A stretch of DNA of 41,248 bases from Desulfotruncus alcoholivorax DSM 16058. GTDB lineage: Bacteria; Bacillota; Desulfotomaculia; Desulfotomaculales; Desulfallaceae. The translations under genes were made by a program, and so were the position numbers. Numbering within the stretch: position 1 is the first letter of the stretch; the number at the start of each line of letters is the position of its first letter. The stretch spans positions 1 to 41,248 of the forward strand of contig NZ_AUMW01000030.1 in the NCBI RefSeq assembly GCF_000430885.1. Reading direction: 5' to 3'. The notes beneath the pieces were generated by a model. It saw only the letters and a list, made by a program, of their open reading frames with translations, was not told the origin of the DNA and ran no database searches. Positions 14,927-22,580 of this stretch are shown here, one piece after another.

Positions 14927-16069
14927 ATGTTTTTGCTATTACGTTATTTTCGTTTTCTATTGGCCGCTGTGATATTTATGGCCACAAGTTGTCTTAATAC
15001 TTTACCAGCCATTGCAGAAGATGATTTAAATATTAATGCCCGGGCCGCAACACTGATGGATGGGGAGACGGGCCAGGTATACTATACAAAAGACGCAGAT
15101 AAGAGAATGTCTCCTGCCAGCCTGACTAAACTAATGACAGCAATTGTTGCGGTTGAAAACGGCAATCTTGATGACGTTGTAGAAATAACCGGGCGGGCTG
15201 CTTCGGTTTCGGTGGGGTCTACGATCGGGTTGCATAAAGGAGATAAAATTACACTGGATAACCTGCTAAAAGCGGCTTTAGTTTCATCGGCAAATGATGC
15301 AGCAGTTGCTATTGCGGAACATGTAGGCGGCAGTCACGATGCTTTTTTATATCTGATGAACAGAAAAGCTTTTTTAATTGGGGCGCTGGATACGCAATAT
15401 GCTAACACAAATGGTTATTACGATCCCAAACACTATTCAACAGCTTATGATCTTGGGCTAATAGCTCGTTATGCCCTGCAGAAACCACGTATCAGGGAAT
15501 TGGTATCAATCAGGAAAACTGTTATTAAATGGGAAAAGCCCGAAAAAGAAAAGGAAATAAGAAACACTAACCAGTTGCTTTTCTCAGAAGAGATAAAAGG
15601 CGTAAATGGGGTTAAAACGGGCAGCACAGCAAGGGCGGGGAATTGTCTAATTGCCTCCGCTACCAGAGGGGATAAGAGTTTCATCGCTGTTGTTCTGCAT
15701 GCAGGCAATCGTTACCGGGAGGCAGCTAAATTACTTGAATACGGGTTTAAACAAGTCAAACCTGTGGTTATTTTTCCTGCTGGTAAAAAACTGGGCGAAG
15801 TAGCGGTGCGCAATGGCGTAGCAAACAAAGTAACGGTTACCGTGGCAGACCCGGTAAAAGTTAATGTTGCCAAAGATCAGTTAAAAAATATTAAAGTTAG
15901 AATAACGCTGGACCAAATGCCCACAGCGCCAATTCGAGAAGGCCAGCTGCTTGGCAACGCGTTTTTTACGATAAACGGCTACAGACTGACCAAAGTACCC
16001 CTAGTTGCATCCAAAGAAGTTGCGCCAAAGCCATTTTTAAATCGCATGCTATATTGGATGTCTGAATAA
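14927..16069 (+). CDS. dacF: Serine-type D-Ala-D-Ala carboxypeptidase (DacF-like)
   Basis: The product of 380 residues is a low-molecular-weight penicillin-binding protein that trims the terminal D-Ala of peptidoglycan stem peptides. A signal peptide is present (FLLLRYFRFLLAAVIFMATS). The active-site triad is complete: SPASLTKLMTA (Ser-x-x-Lys), SSANDAA (Ser-x-Asn) and VKTGSTARAG (Lys-Thr-Gly). The C-terminal about 100 residues form a beta-rich PBP5-like domain (VRNGVANKVTVTVADPVKVN), and the end LNRMLYWMSE may form an amphipathic anchor. ATG 14927 and GTG 14924 are both possible behind GGGCGG. DacF in Bacillus acts in spore cortex synthesis; that role here is inferred from similarity and spore-linked neighbours. 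Confidence 0.88.
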   Translation: MFLLLRYFRFLLAAVIFMATSCLNTLPAIAEDDLNINARAATLMDGETGQVYYTKDADKRMSPASLTKLMTAIVAVENGNLDDVVEITGRAASVSVGSTIGLHKGDKITLDNLLKAALVSSANDAAVAIAEHVGGSHDAFLYLMNRKAFLIGALDTQYANTNGYYDPKHYSTAYDLGLIARYALQKPRIRELVSIRKTVIKWEKPEKEKEIRNTNQLLFSEEIKGVNGVKTGSTARAGNCLIASATRGDKSFIAVVLHAGNRYREAAKLLEYGFKQVKPVVIFPAGKKLGEVAVRNGVANKVTVTVADPVKVNVAKDQLKNIKVRITLDQMPTAPIREGQLLGNAFFTINGYRLTKVPLVASKEVAPKPFLNRMLYWMSE

Positions 16070-16098
16070 CATCTGCTTAGCTATGCGATTATTTCCAC

Positions 16099-16127
16099 TT
16101 GACATTTTGGCTTTGTTGATGCATAAT
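16099..16127 (+). promoter_or_regulatory. SigA-type promoter of tRNA-Val
   Basis: TTGACA (16099-16104) and CATAAT (16122-16127) are separated by 17 bases, placing the transcript start about 12 bases before the tRNA. Confidence 0.75.
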
Positions 16128-16145
16128 TATTTTTGCAACAGTTGA

Positions 16146-16220
16146 GGGCGGGTAGTTCAGTGGGAGAACGCTTGCTTGACACGCAAGAGGTCGTAAGTTC
16201 AATTCTTATCCCGCCCACCA
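16146..16220 (+). tRNA. tRNA-Val(GAC)
   Basis: This is a 75-base tRNA with encoded CCA. Acceptor GGGCGGG pairs with CCCGCCC, A73 follows. The anticodon stem CTTGC/GCAAG closes TTGACAC, giving anticodon GAC. The T-loop is TTCAATT. It is flanked by its own promoter and terminator. Confidence 0.96.
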
Positions 16221-16228
16221 GTAAAATC

Positions 16229-16268
16229 AAGCCTTCCAGAAGATGAATAATCTTATGGAAGGCTTTTT
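16229..16268 (+). terminator. Terminator of tRNA-Val
   Basis: AAGCCTTCCA pairs with TGGAAGGCTT, with a loop of about 17 bases that can itself fold partly, followed by TTT. It begins nine bases after the CCA. Confidence 0.85.
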
Positions 16269-16857
16269 GGTGCCCATTGGGTGCCCGAACTGAAAACGTT
16301 GTCTAATTTGGTTACTGCGCGTCGTTGTAATTGCTTTTAAACGTGCGCATAATTTTGTTTTACATCCTTTAAAATATAATCTTTCAGTTAATATTTTTTA
16401 TCATCATATTCTCTTGCTTTCATTAAAATAAATTGCTTAACGCCGGTTAGATCCGTCAGATGCTGCAGTTTCGAAGTCTTGATTTATATATCTTCCTGAT
16501 TATACACCGTTACTTTTATATCGTTCCTATTGTTCCTGCCCTTTCGCTGATATATCCGGTACTAGGTACTGGCTTTATTTCTTATAACACTACTCCAACC
16601 TTTGCAGCGACCGGTCATATGTTTTCTCTGTCTCCGGAGGGAAAAGGCACTTTTTCCTATTTACTAAATTTATTTAATACTTGTTTTAATATGATGCGGG
16701 TAACAAAGAAACTACGCAACACCGCAACCAGCTACACGTTGACTAAAGATAAAAGGATATATAAAATATAGAAGTGCGGTTTGATGTATTTAATTTCCAA
16801 TCCGGCAAAGTATAAAGCAATAAGGGACTTTTAGACCATAATACGGGGGTTATGTTG
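16269..16857. other. Gene-poor, AT-rich stretch
   Basis: Nothing convincing is seen here. A 103-codon plus frame at 16460-16771 lacks a ribosome binding site and has a composition unlike the neighbouring genes. Right after the tRNA-Val terminator there is a short tandem-like GGTGCCCATTGGGTGCCC (from about 16270). Motifs like this occur near tRNA-integrated elements, but no integrase is present. The stretch may be a scar of a lost insertion. Confidence 0.4.
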
Positions 16858-17765
16858 ATGCTCGATCACCAGCTTTTAATTTTTGTAACTGTTGCGGAAA
16901 AAAAAACTTTTCCAGAGCGGCTGAAGTGTTAAATATATCGCAACCAGCTATCAGTCAAAACATACACGCGCTGGAGGATTATTACGGGGCAAAGTTATTT
17001 GAACGCTCCAGTAAGAAGGTTGACTTAACCCAGGCTGGAGAAACTTTATTCAATTACGCAAAAGAAATATTAGATTTGCACAGGGCCGCCAAAAGAGCGG
17101 TTTCCGATCTTGTAGAACTGGTAACAGGCCATTTAAATATAGGAGCAAGTTTTACCATCGGTGAATATATTCTACCGAGGATACTTGCAGCTTTTACTGC
17201 AAGGTTCCCTGATGTAAAGTTTTCCGTTACTATAGGTAACACCGAATTTGTACATGAAAGCGCCCGTGAAGACAGTATTGATATTGGGTTGGTTGAAGGT
17301 GAAGTTGATGATCCGCAGCTTCAGGTAAATAAATTTCTTAATGATGAGTTGGTATTTATTGTATCTAAAAACCATCCACTGGCGGGGGTTTTAATCAAAC
17401 CCGAAGAGATTGCACCCAGGATAAAGGACATGCCTTTCATAATCCGGGAAGAAGGTTCCGGAACCAGGTTGGCTGTGGAGAAGGTATTAGAAGATTTAAA
17501 CTTTCAGCCATCAAGTATCATTACACTGGGCAGTACCCAGGCTATCAAAGAGTCTGTTGAGGCCAATCTGGGATTATCTATGCTTTCTAAATGGACATTG
17601 CGCAAGGAGATAAAACTGGGCACAATAAAACCTATTAGGTGTTGCGCTCCTATAACTCGCGGTTTTTACTTAATTCAACATAACGAAAAATTCCAGTCCA
17701 GAGCCTGCGCGGAATTTAAAAAATTCATCTTGGAGTCTGATTTATCAAGTATATTAAGTTATTAG
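16858..17765 (+). CDS. LysR-family regulator interrupted at an A9 run (apparent frameshift)
   Basis: From ATG 16858 (behind CGGGGGT) the frame reads MLDHQLLIFVTVAEKK and then hits a run of nine A (16898-16906), after which it soon meets a stop. One base back, the frame continues with NFSRAAEVLNISQPAISQNI. That is exactly the rest of the LysR winged helix-turn-helix and then a full effector domain (LNIGASFTIGEYILPRILAA, FIIREEGSG, LGLSMLSKWTL) ending at 17765. The joined protein is about 302 residues, normal for LysR. The heptamer A-AAA-AAA in the upstream frame is a possible -1 slippery site. Alternatives are a real mutation, phase variation by run length, or a sequencing error. The effector is unknown; the closest general resemblance is to CysL/CbbR-type regulators. 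Confidence 0.85.
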
Positions 17766-17786
17766 AAATTATCTTTCTCTTAATAA

Positions 17787-17816
17787 AGCCAGCCTTATGG
17801 TTGGCTAATATAATTT
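17787..17816 (+). terminator. Probable terminator after the LysR gene
   Basis: AGCCAGCC pairs with GGTTGGCT around TTAT (one G-T pair). The following ATATAATTTT is only a weak T run. Confidence 0.5.
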
Positions 17817-17921
17817 TCCGGGCATGCATTGCTCGATTTTTGCTTATACTTGAACAAGAAGGATGCAGTATATCGCAATTATCATATACATATAATTTTA
17901 AGCAAAGGAGTTGAGAGTACT

Positions 17922-18776
17922 ATGCCCCAACAATGCATCAGCATTGGTACCGCCTGCCAGCAAGATCTTGTCAAACAAGAGCTGAGCCGGGGACTTAAAT
18001 CTTTGCAAGATGAAGGTCTAAGTGTCCAATTGCAGGAAGACCAGGCCAACGGGTTCACTTTTTTAGACTGCTGCGTATCGGGGCATACGGAACCTTTAAT
18101 AAGTTACCGGGTTGCCGGGGTCATAAGCAATTTAATTGTAAACAGCTGGCAAGAGATTTTGTTAAAAGATATCATTAGAGAGAATTATTATTATTTTGAT
18201 GAAGATGAAAAAGGCGCCATTTATGATTATGCCCGGAAAAAAATAAACAATAACAATAAAATTAAGGAAAGATATCGTCTGGTTATATTGCAAAAATTGA
18301 CCGAATACCTGAGTGCTAATAACAATCTTATTATTGATGGATTTATCCGCTTCAGGTTAAAAGATTATATTAACCAACTTTATGATGTGGCTGACCAGGC
18401 TGTAGATGATTTTTTAATGGAGCGCGAGTATAAAGAATTTATAGAGCTTTTAAGGTATTTTGTTGAAATCCAGGAACCCAAGGCTGACCTGGTTAATGTG
18501 GTTTTACGGGATGATGGGGTATTTAAGCTTTACGACGAAAAAAACCAGCCCATAAATAGCGACTATTTGAGGGATTTTATGATTGACCTGGTGGAAAATG
18601 AAATTAACTATGAAGATTTGCTTATTAGTGCTTTGATCACCATCGCGCCCAGGGAGGTTAGATTTCATTCCGGCAATGGGGAACTGGCTTCCAGTACTGT
18701 AAATACCATTAAAAGTGTTTTTGTGGGGCGGGTTTCCGAATGCGGTGGTTGCTCAATTTGTCAAAAGCACCAATAA
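17922..18776 (+). CDS. ytxC: YtxC-family sporulation-associated protein
   Basis: The product has 284 residues. ATG 17922 follows AAAGGAGTTGAGAGTACT; the frame is open from 17829 without a site. There is no signal peptide or membrane span. Recognised features are the central ENYYYFDEDEKGAIYDYARK, then FIRFRLKDYINQLYDVADQA, and the C-terminal LLISALITIAPREVRFHSG, typical of YtxC proteins. The end carries ECGGCSICQKH, with three Cys and a His. YtxC is a conserved protein of spore formers encoded just upstream of thrS in Bacillus, the same order as here. Its biochemical role is not known. Confidence 0.85.
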   Translation: MPQQCISIGTACQQDLVKQELSRGLKSLQDEGLSVQLQEDQANGFTFLDCCVSGHTEPLISYRVAGVISNLIVNSWQEILLKDIIRENYYYFDEDEKGAIYDYARKKINNNNKIKERYRLVILQKLTEYLSANNNLIIDGFIRFRLKDYINQLYDVADQAVDDFLMEREYKEFIELLRYFVEIQEPKADLVNVVLRDDGVFKLYDEKNQPINSDYLRDFMIDLVENEINYEDLLISALITIAPREVRFHSGNGELASSTVNTIKSVFVGRVSECGGCSICQKHQ

Positions 18777-18853
18777 ACCCCCATGTCGCTGTCAAAAAGT
18801 ATAGTGAAGGGACGGTTATTTCCCGCAAGCAGGTATATTTATTCAGCATTATG

Positions 18854-18883
18854 TTGACATCTTAATGACAGGTCGAATATAAT
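18854..18883 (+). promoter_or_regulatory. SigA-type promoter of the thrS T-box transcript
   Basis: TTGACA (18854-18859) and TATAAT (18878-18883) are both consensus hexamers with an 18-base spacer. The predicted start near 18890 fits the beginning of the leader. Confidence 0.85.
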
Positions 18884-18890
18884 TAGGGCG

Positions 18891-19145
18891 TAAATTACTA
18901 TAAAAAACGATGGCGAAAGGGAAGAGTAAGCTTTAACCGTTATCCAGAGAGAAGGACGCCGCGGCTGAAAGCGCCTTTGTAATAGGAAAGCTGAAAACCA
19001 CCCCGGAATTGCTGTATTGAATACCAGTAAATGCAGCCGGTATGGCGCCGTTACCTGCCGTTAAAGATGAGTCATTTAAACTCAATCAGGGTGGAACCGT
19101 GGGATTAATATCTCGCCCCTGGCAATGCTGCCAGGGGTTTTTATA
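18891..19145 (+). promoter_or_regulatory. T-box leader (Thr, ACC specifier) controlling thrS
   Basis: Stem I contains the AGTA loop motif (within GGAAGAGTAAGC), the GA motif CCAGAGAG, and a specifier loop reading GAAAACC. This puts the Thr codon ACC at 18997-18999, framed by the stem AGCTTT/AAAGCT. The conserved T-box AGGGTGGAACCGTGGG (19088-19103) pairs with uncharged tRNA-Thr to form the antiterminator. The competing terminator is CCCCTGGCA/TGCCAGGGG with a 4-base loop followed by TTTTTAT (19116-19144). Uncharged tRNA-Thr therefore turns thrS on. Confidence 0.93.
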
Positions 19146-19163
19146 TTGAAAGGGGTTTTATTG

Positions 19164-21071
19164 ATGATCAACATTACTTTAAAAGACGGGTCGGTGCGAC
19201 GGTACGAGTCGGGTAAAACCTTGCTGGAAATGGTTTTTGATATTAGCCCCAGACTGGCCAAGGAAGCCCTTGTGGCTCGTGTAAACGGTAAACTGGTGGA
19301 TCTGAATTCTAAAATCGATAGTGATGCCCAGGTTGAATTCCTTACCTTCGACAGTGAGGAGGGGCAGGAAGTTTTCCGCCATAGCACTTCCCACGTTTTG
19401 GCCCAGGCTGTTCAAAGGCTGTTCCCGGGAACTAAACTGGCCATTGGCCCTGCCATCGCGAACGGTTTTTATTATGACTTTGATTCACCTCAAAAATTTA
19501 CACCTGAGCAGCTTGAACGGATTGAAGCGGAAATGAATAAGATTATTAAGGAAGATTTGCCGTTTTCCAGGGTTGAAATTTCCCGTGAGGAGGCTCTGCA
19601 AAGGTTTGGTGAGAAGGGAGAGAATTATAAGGTTGAGCTGATCGAAGGACTGCCCGAAGACGCTGTGATTTCTTGCTACCAACAGGGTGATTTTGAAGAC
19701 TTATGTGCCGGGCCGCACGTTCCATCAACCGCCCGCCTTAAAGCCGTTAAATTAACTTCCGTCGCCGGGGCTTACTGGCGGGGAGATGAGCGCAATAAAA
19801 TGCTGCAGCGGATTTACGGAACTTCTTTCCCAAAAAAGTCATTGCTGGATGAGCACCTGCAGCGGCTGGAAGAAGCAAAAAAGCGGGACCACCGCAAGTT
19901 GGGGGCTGAACTTGACCTGTTCAGCATTCATGAAGAAGGGCCTGGCTTTCCATTTTTCCACCCCAAGGGAATGGTGTTGCGCAACGAATTAGAGAATTTC
20001 TGGCGTGAGGAACATAAGCGCCGCGGGTATGTTGAGATCCGTACGCCGATTATATTAAGCCGTGCATTGTGGGAGCAGAGCGGTCACTGGGAAAATTACA
20101 GGGAAAATATGTATTTTACCAAAATTGACGAAGGAGATTACTCAATTAAGCCCATGAATTGCCCGGGGGGAATGCTGATATACAAAAGTCGTATGCACAG
20201 CTACCGGGATTTGCCTATCAGAATGGCTGAACTTGGCCTGGTGCACCGTCACGAGCTTTCAGGAGTGCTGCACGGCTTGATGCGGGTACGCTGTTTTACC
20301 CAGGATGACGCCCATATTTTTATGCTTCCGTCCCAGGTAAAAGATGAAATATTGGGAGTTATTGACCTGGTTGATGAGTTTTACCGCGTGTTTGGCTTTG
20401 ATTATCATGTCGAGCTGTCCACAAAGCCGGAAAAGTCTATAGGTTCCGACGAAATTTGGGAGCTGGCCACCGAATCGTTGCGGGAGGCCCTTGAAGCGCG
20501 CGGACTGCCTTACAAGATAAATGAAGGGGACGGGGCGTTTTACGGTCCCAAAATAGACTTCCATTTAGAAGACAGCATCGGCCGGACCTGGCAGTGCGGT
20601 ACCATCCAGTTGGATTTCCAAATGCCCGAAAGATTCGACCTGACCTATGTGGGCGAGGACGGTCAAAAACACAGGCCGGTAATGATTCACCGGGTGGTAT
20701 TTGGGAGCATCGAAAGGTTTATCGGCATACTTACGGAGCACTTTGCCGGCGCTTTCCCCGCCTGGCTGGCCCCTGTGCAGGTTAAAGTAATGCCCATCAC
20801 CGACCGGCAGCAGGAATACGCGCAGGCAGTAACTGCTAAGTTGACTAAAAACGGCATCCGGGCCGAGTTGGACGCCCGCAATGAAAAGGTTAACTACAAA
20901 ATCAGGGAGGCCCAGGCGCAAAAAATACCGTACATGCTTGTAATTGGGGAGCGTGAAGTATCTGCCGGGAAAGTGGCTATCCGCCATCGCAAAAAAGGTG
21001 ACCTGGGTGTAACCGCTCTGGATAACTTTATTGATAATCTGGCCCTGGAAATTAAGAATAAGGAACTATAA
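19164..21071 (+). CDS. thrS: Threonyl-tRNA synthetase
   Basis: The product of 635 residues charges tRNA-Thr. ATG 19164 follows GAAAGGGG; the frame upstream runs through the T-box terminator and is not translated. Domains in order are an N-terminal TGS domain (LKDGSVRRYESGKTLLEM), the editing domain with HSTSHVLAQAV and CAGPHVPST (His/Cys metal site), a class II catalytic core (FFHPKGMVLRNELE, MNCPGGMLIY with the zinc Cys, VHRHELSGVLHGLMRVR, motif 3 HRVVFGSIERFIGIL), and the C-terminal anticodon domain (VKVMPI, LDARNEKVNYKIREA). All key residues appear intact. Control is by the T-box directly upstream. Confidence 0.97.
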   Translation: MINITLKDGSVRRYESGKTLLEMVFDISPRLAKEALVARVNGKLVDLNSKIDSDAQVEFLTFDSEEGQEVFRHSTSHVLAQAVQRLFPGTKLAIGPAIANGFYYDFDSPQKFTPEQLERIEAEMNKIIKEDLPFSRVEISREEALQRFGEKGENYKVELIEGLPEDAVISCYQQGDFEDLCAGPHVPSTARLKAVKLTSVAGAYWRGDERNKMLQRIYGTSFPKKSLLDEHLQRLEEAKKRDHRKLGAELDLFSIHEEGPGFPFFHPKGMVLRNELENFWREEHKRRGYVEIRTPIILSRALWEQSGHWENYRENMYFTKIDEGDYSIKPMNCPGGMLIYKSRMHSYRDLPIRMAELGLVHRHELSGVLHGLMRVRCFTQDDAHIFMLPSQVKDEILGVIDLVDEFYRVFGFDYHVELSTKPEKSIGSDEIWELATESLREALEARGLPYKINEGDGAFYGPKIDFHLEDSIGRTWQCGTIQLDFQMPERFDLTYVGEDGQKHRPVMIHRVVFGSIERFIGILTEHFAGAFPAWLAPVQVKVMPITDRQQEYAQAVTAKLTKNGIRAELDARNEKVNYKIREAQAQKIPYMLVIGEREVSAGKVAIRHRKKGDLGVTALDNFIDNLALEIKNKEL

Positions 21072-21081
21072 GGAACTTAGT

Positions 21082-21110
21082 TGACTCGACAGGGCAGTTA
21101 TGTTACAATA
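21082..21110 (+). promoter_or_regulatory. SigA-type promoter of infC-rpmI-rplT
   Basis: TTGACT (21082-21087) and TACAAT (21105-21110) have the ideal 17-base spacer. It lies 11 bases after the thrS stop. Confidence 0.8.
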
Positions 21111-21117
21111 ACGTGCG

Positions 21118-21278
21118 AAATAAATATTTTGGTAAAAGTAGAAGCCACTCGCTTCTCACCCCATAACGCCTGTCAGGTTGTTAAAGGGTTAACAGTCATA
21201 AACGAATATCTATAAATTTATTCATTATAGATTTATAGTATAAAGTTTAGCGGGTGGAAAACCCGCTTTTATTTTTTT
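21118..21278 (+). promoter_or_regulatory. L20-type leader with terminator, controlling infC-rpmI-rplT
   Basis: The 5' leader between the promoter and infC contains AGAAGCCACTCGCTTCT (a stem) followed by CACCCCATAACGCCTGTCAGG, resembling the L20 leader motif of Firmicutes, where ribosomal protein L20 binds a mimic of its 23S site. It ends in a strong terminator: AGCGGGT (21249-21255) pairs with ACCCGCT (21261-21267), then a T-rich run to 21278. L20 binding would favour termination. The assignment is from context and partial motif match; RF00558 was not searched. Confidence 0.75.
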
Positions 21279-21294
21279 AGGGAGGTGCATAACT

Positions 21295-21816
21295 ATTACC
21301 AGAGAGAATCGGATAAATGAAAATATCCGAGCCAAGGAAGTAAGGGTGGTTGACGCCGACAATAACCAACTGGGTGTGCTTCCGCTCCGTGAAGCTTTAC
21401 GGATAGCGGATGAAAGGCGCATGGATTTGGTTGAGGTTGCGCCTCAGGCCAAACCGCCTGTATGCCGAATTATGGATTACGGCAAGTTCCGATATGAGCA
21501 GAGCAAGAGGGAAAAAGAGGCCAAAAAGAAACAACGCATTATTACTGTTAAAGAAATAAAACTAAGGCCCAATATTGAAGACCATGACTTTGATGTTAAA
21601 GTTAAAAACGTTATTCGGTTTTTAAAAGATGGCGATAAGGTTAAGGCAACAATTATGTTCCGCGGCCGCCAAATTGTGCATCCGGATTTAGGTAAGCAGC
21701 TTCTTGAGCGGCTGGCAGTGCAAGTTGCAGATATAGCTAATGTTGAAAGAACGCCAAAGCTTGAGGGTAAGAATATGATCATGATTTTGGCACCCAAACA
21801 ACAACCGCAAGAGTAG
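21295..21816 (+). CDS. infC: Translation initiation factor IF-3
   Basis: The product of 173 residues prevents early 50S joining and checks the start codon on the 30S subunit. The start is ATT at 21295-21297, eight bases after GGGAGGTG. The frame then reads ITRENRINENIRAKEVRVVD, the standard IF-3 N-terminus; the first ATG (about codon 43) and GTG would cut into the N-terminal domain. The N-terminal domain ends near the linker KREKEAKKKQRIITVKEIKL, and the C-terminal domain ends VERTPKLEGKNMIMILAP. AUU start codons in infC allow autoregulation, because IF-3 itself rejects them. It is first in the infC-rpmI-rplT operon. Confidence 0.95.
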   Translation: MTRENRINENIRAKEVRVVDADNNQLGVLPLREALRIADERRMDLVEVAPQAKPPVCRIMDYGKFRYEQSKREKEAKKKQRIITVKEIKLRPNIEDHDFDVKVKNVIRFLKDGDKVKATIMFRGRQIVHPDLGKQLLERLAVQVADIANVERTPKLEGKNMIMILAPKQQPQE

Positions 21817-21853
21817 TGAAAACAAAAAGATCTGTAGGAAGGAGTGAGGTGTT

Positions 21854-22045
21854 TTGCCCAAAATCAAAACACACCGCGGTGCCGCAAAACGATTTAAAAA
21901 GACCGGTTCTGGGAAATTAAAAACTTCGCATGCTTTTCACAGTCACATTTTAGGTAAGAAGACCCCCAAGCGCAAGCGCAAGCTGCGTAAATCTTTAATC
22001 GTACACCCGACCAATGCAGCTGTTTTGCAGCGCCTGCTCCCTTAA
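21854..22045 (+). CDS. rpmI: 50S ribosomal protein L35
   Basis: The product of 63 residues has the very basic L35 sequence: [20 protein letters not shown], then [20 protein letters not shown]. The start is TTG at 21854 behind AAGGAGTGAGG; no ATG is available at the expected N-terminus. It lies 37 bases downstream of infC and 39 bases before rplT, in the usual three-gene operon. Confidence 0.96.
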   Translation: MPKIKTHRGAAKRFKKTGSGKLKTSHAFHSHILGKKTPKRKRKLRKSLIVHPTNAAVLQRLLP

Positions 22046-22084
22046 AAGCAGTATTTGTAGTTTCGTTGAAAAGGAGGAAATGTC

Positions 22085-22438
22085 ATGCCACGGGCGAAGA
22101 GCAGTGTGGTTTCACGCAAAAGACATAAAAAAATATTAAAGCTGGCCAAAGGCTACCGGGGATCCAAGAGTAAACTGTTCAGGGTAGCGAACCAGCAGGT
22201 TATGAAATCCCTGGTTTATGCCTACAGGGACCGTAAGGCTAGAAAAAGGGACTTTAGGAAACTATGGATTGCCCGTATTAATGCCGCCGCTCGCAATAAT
22301 GGTATGTCTTACAGTCGTTTTATGAACGGTTTAAAGAAGGCCGGTGTTGATATTAACCGCAAAATGCTGGCCGACCTGGCCGTAAACGACAGCAGAGCCT
22401 TCGGACAGCTGGTTGAAATGGCAAAGAGCAAATTATAA
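22085..22438 (+). CDS. rplT: 50S ribosomal protein L20
   Basis: The product of 117 residues binds 23S rRNA early in 50S assembly and, in Firmicutes, represses its own operon through the infC leader. Typical sequence is [20 protein letters not shown], then [20 protein letters not shown] and [22 protein letters not shown] 22085 follows AAAGGAGGAAATGTC, a strong ribosome binding site. Confidence 0.97.
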   Translation: MPRAKSSVVSRKRHKKILKLAKGYRGSKSKLFRVANQQVMKSLVYAYRDRKARKRDFRKLWIARINAAARNNGMSYSRFMNGLKKAGVDINRKMLADLAVNDSRAFGQLVEMAKSKL

Positions 22439-22457
22439 AATCAATTTGGCTATTGAT

Positions 22458-22489
22458 AAGCATGGTTGTCGTGAACCGTGCTTATTTTT
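22458..22489 (+). terminator. Terminator of the infC-rpmI-rplT operon
   Basis: AAGCATGGTT pairs with GAACCGTGCTT (one T-G pair) around a short loop, followed by ATTTTTA. It begins 19 bases after the rplT stop. Confidence 0.85.
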
Positions 22490-22497
22490 AATGGCCG

Positions 22498-22561
22498 GGA
22501 TTGAGGAAAAAGTACTGAAAAGCGCGCGGCAAGGGAACTGATTTAGCGCGCTTTTCATGTT
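22498..22561 (+). repeat. Dispersed structured repeat, copy 2
   Basis: This is the second copy of the unit at 10901-10965, in the same orientation. Here the arms GAAAAGCGCGC and GCGCGCTTTTC pair perfectly around a loop containing the shared AAGGGAACTGATTTA. It lies just past the rplT terminator and ends 19 bases before rlmB, whose ribosome binding site is outside the repeat. Since a terminator already precedes it, a second terminator role would be redundant. Confidence 0.75.
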
Positions 22562-22580
22562 AACGAACAGGGAGACGACA

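Noticed and set aside
16229-16300. Phage attachment site after tRNA-Val
   Set aside because: No integrase, no duplicate of the tRNA 3' end and no second repeat was found in the window.
16460-16771. 103-codon plus-strand frame
   Set aside because: No ribosome binding site, no recognisable family, and composition typical of AT-rich non-coding DNA.
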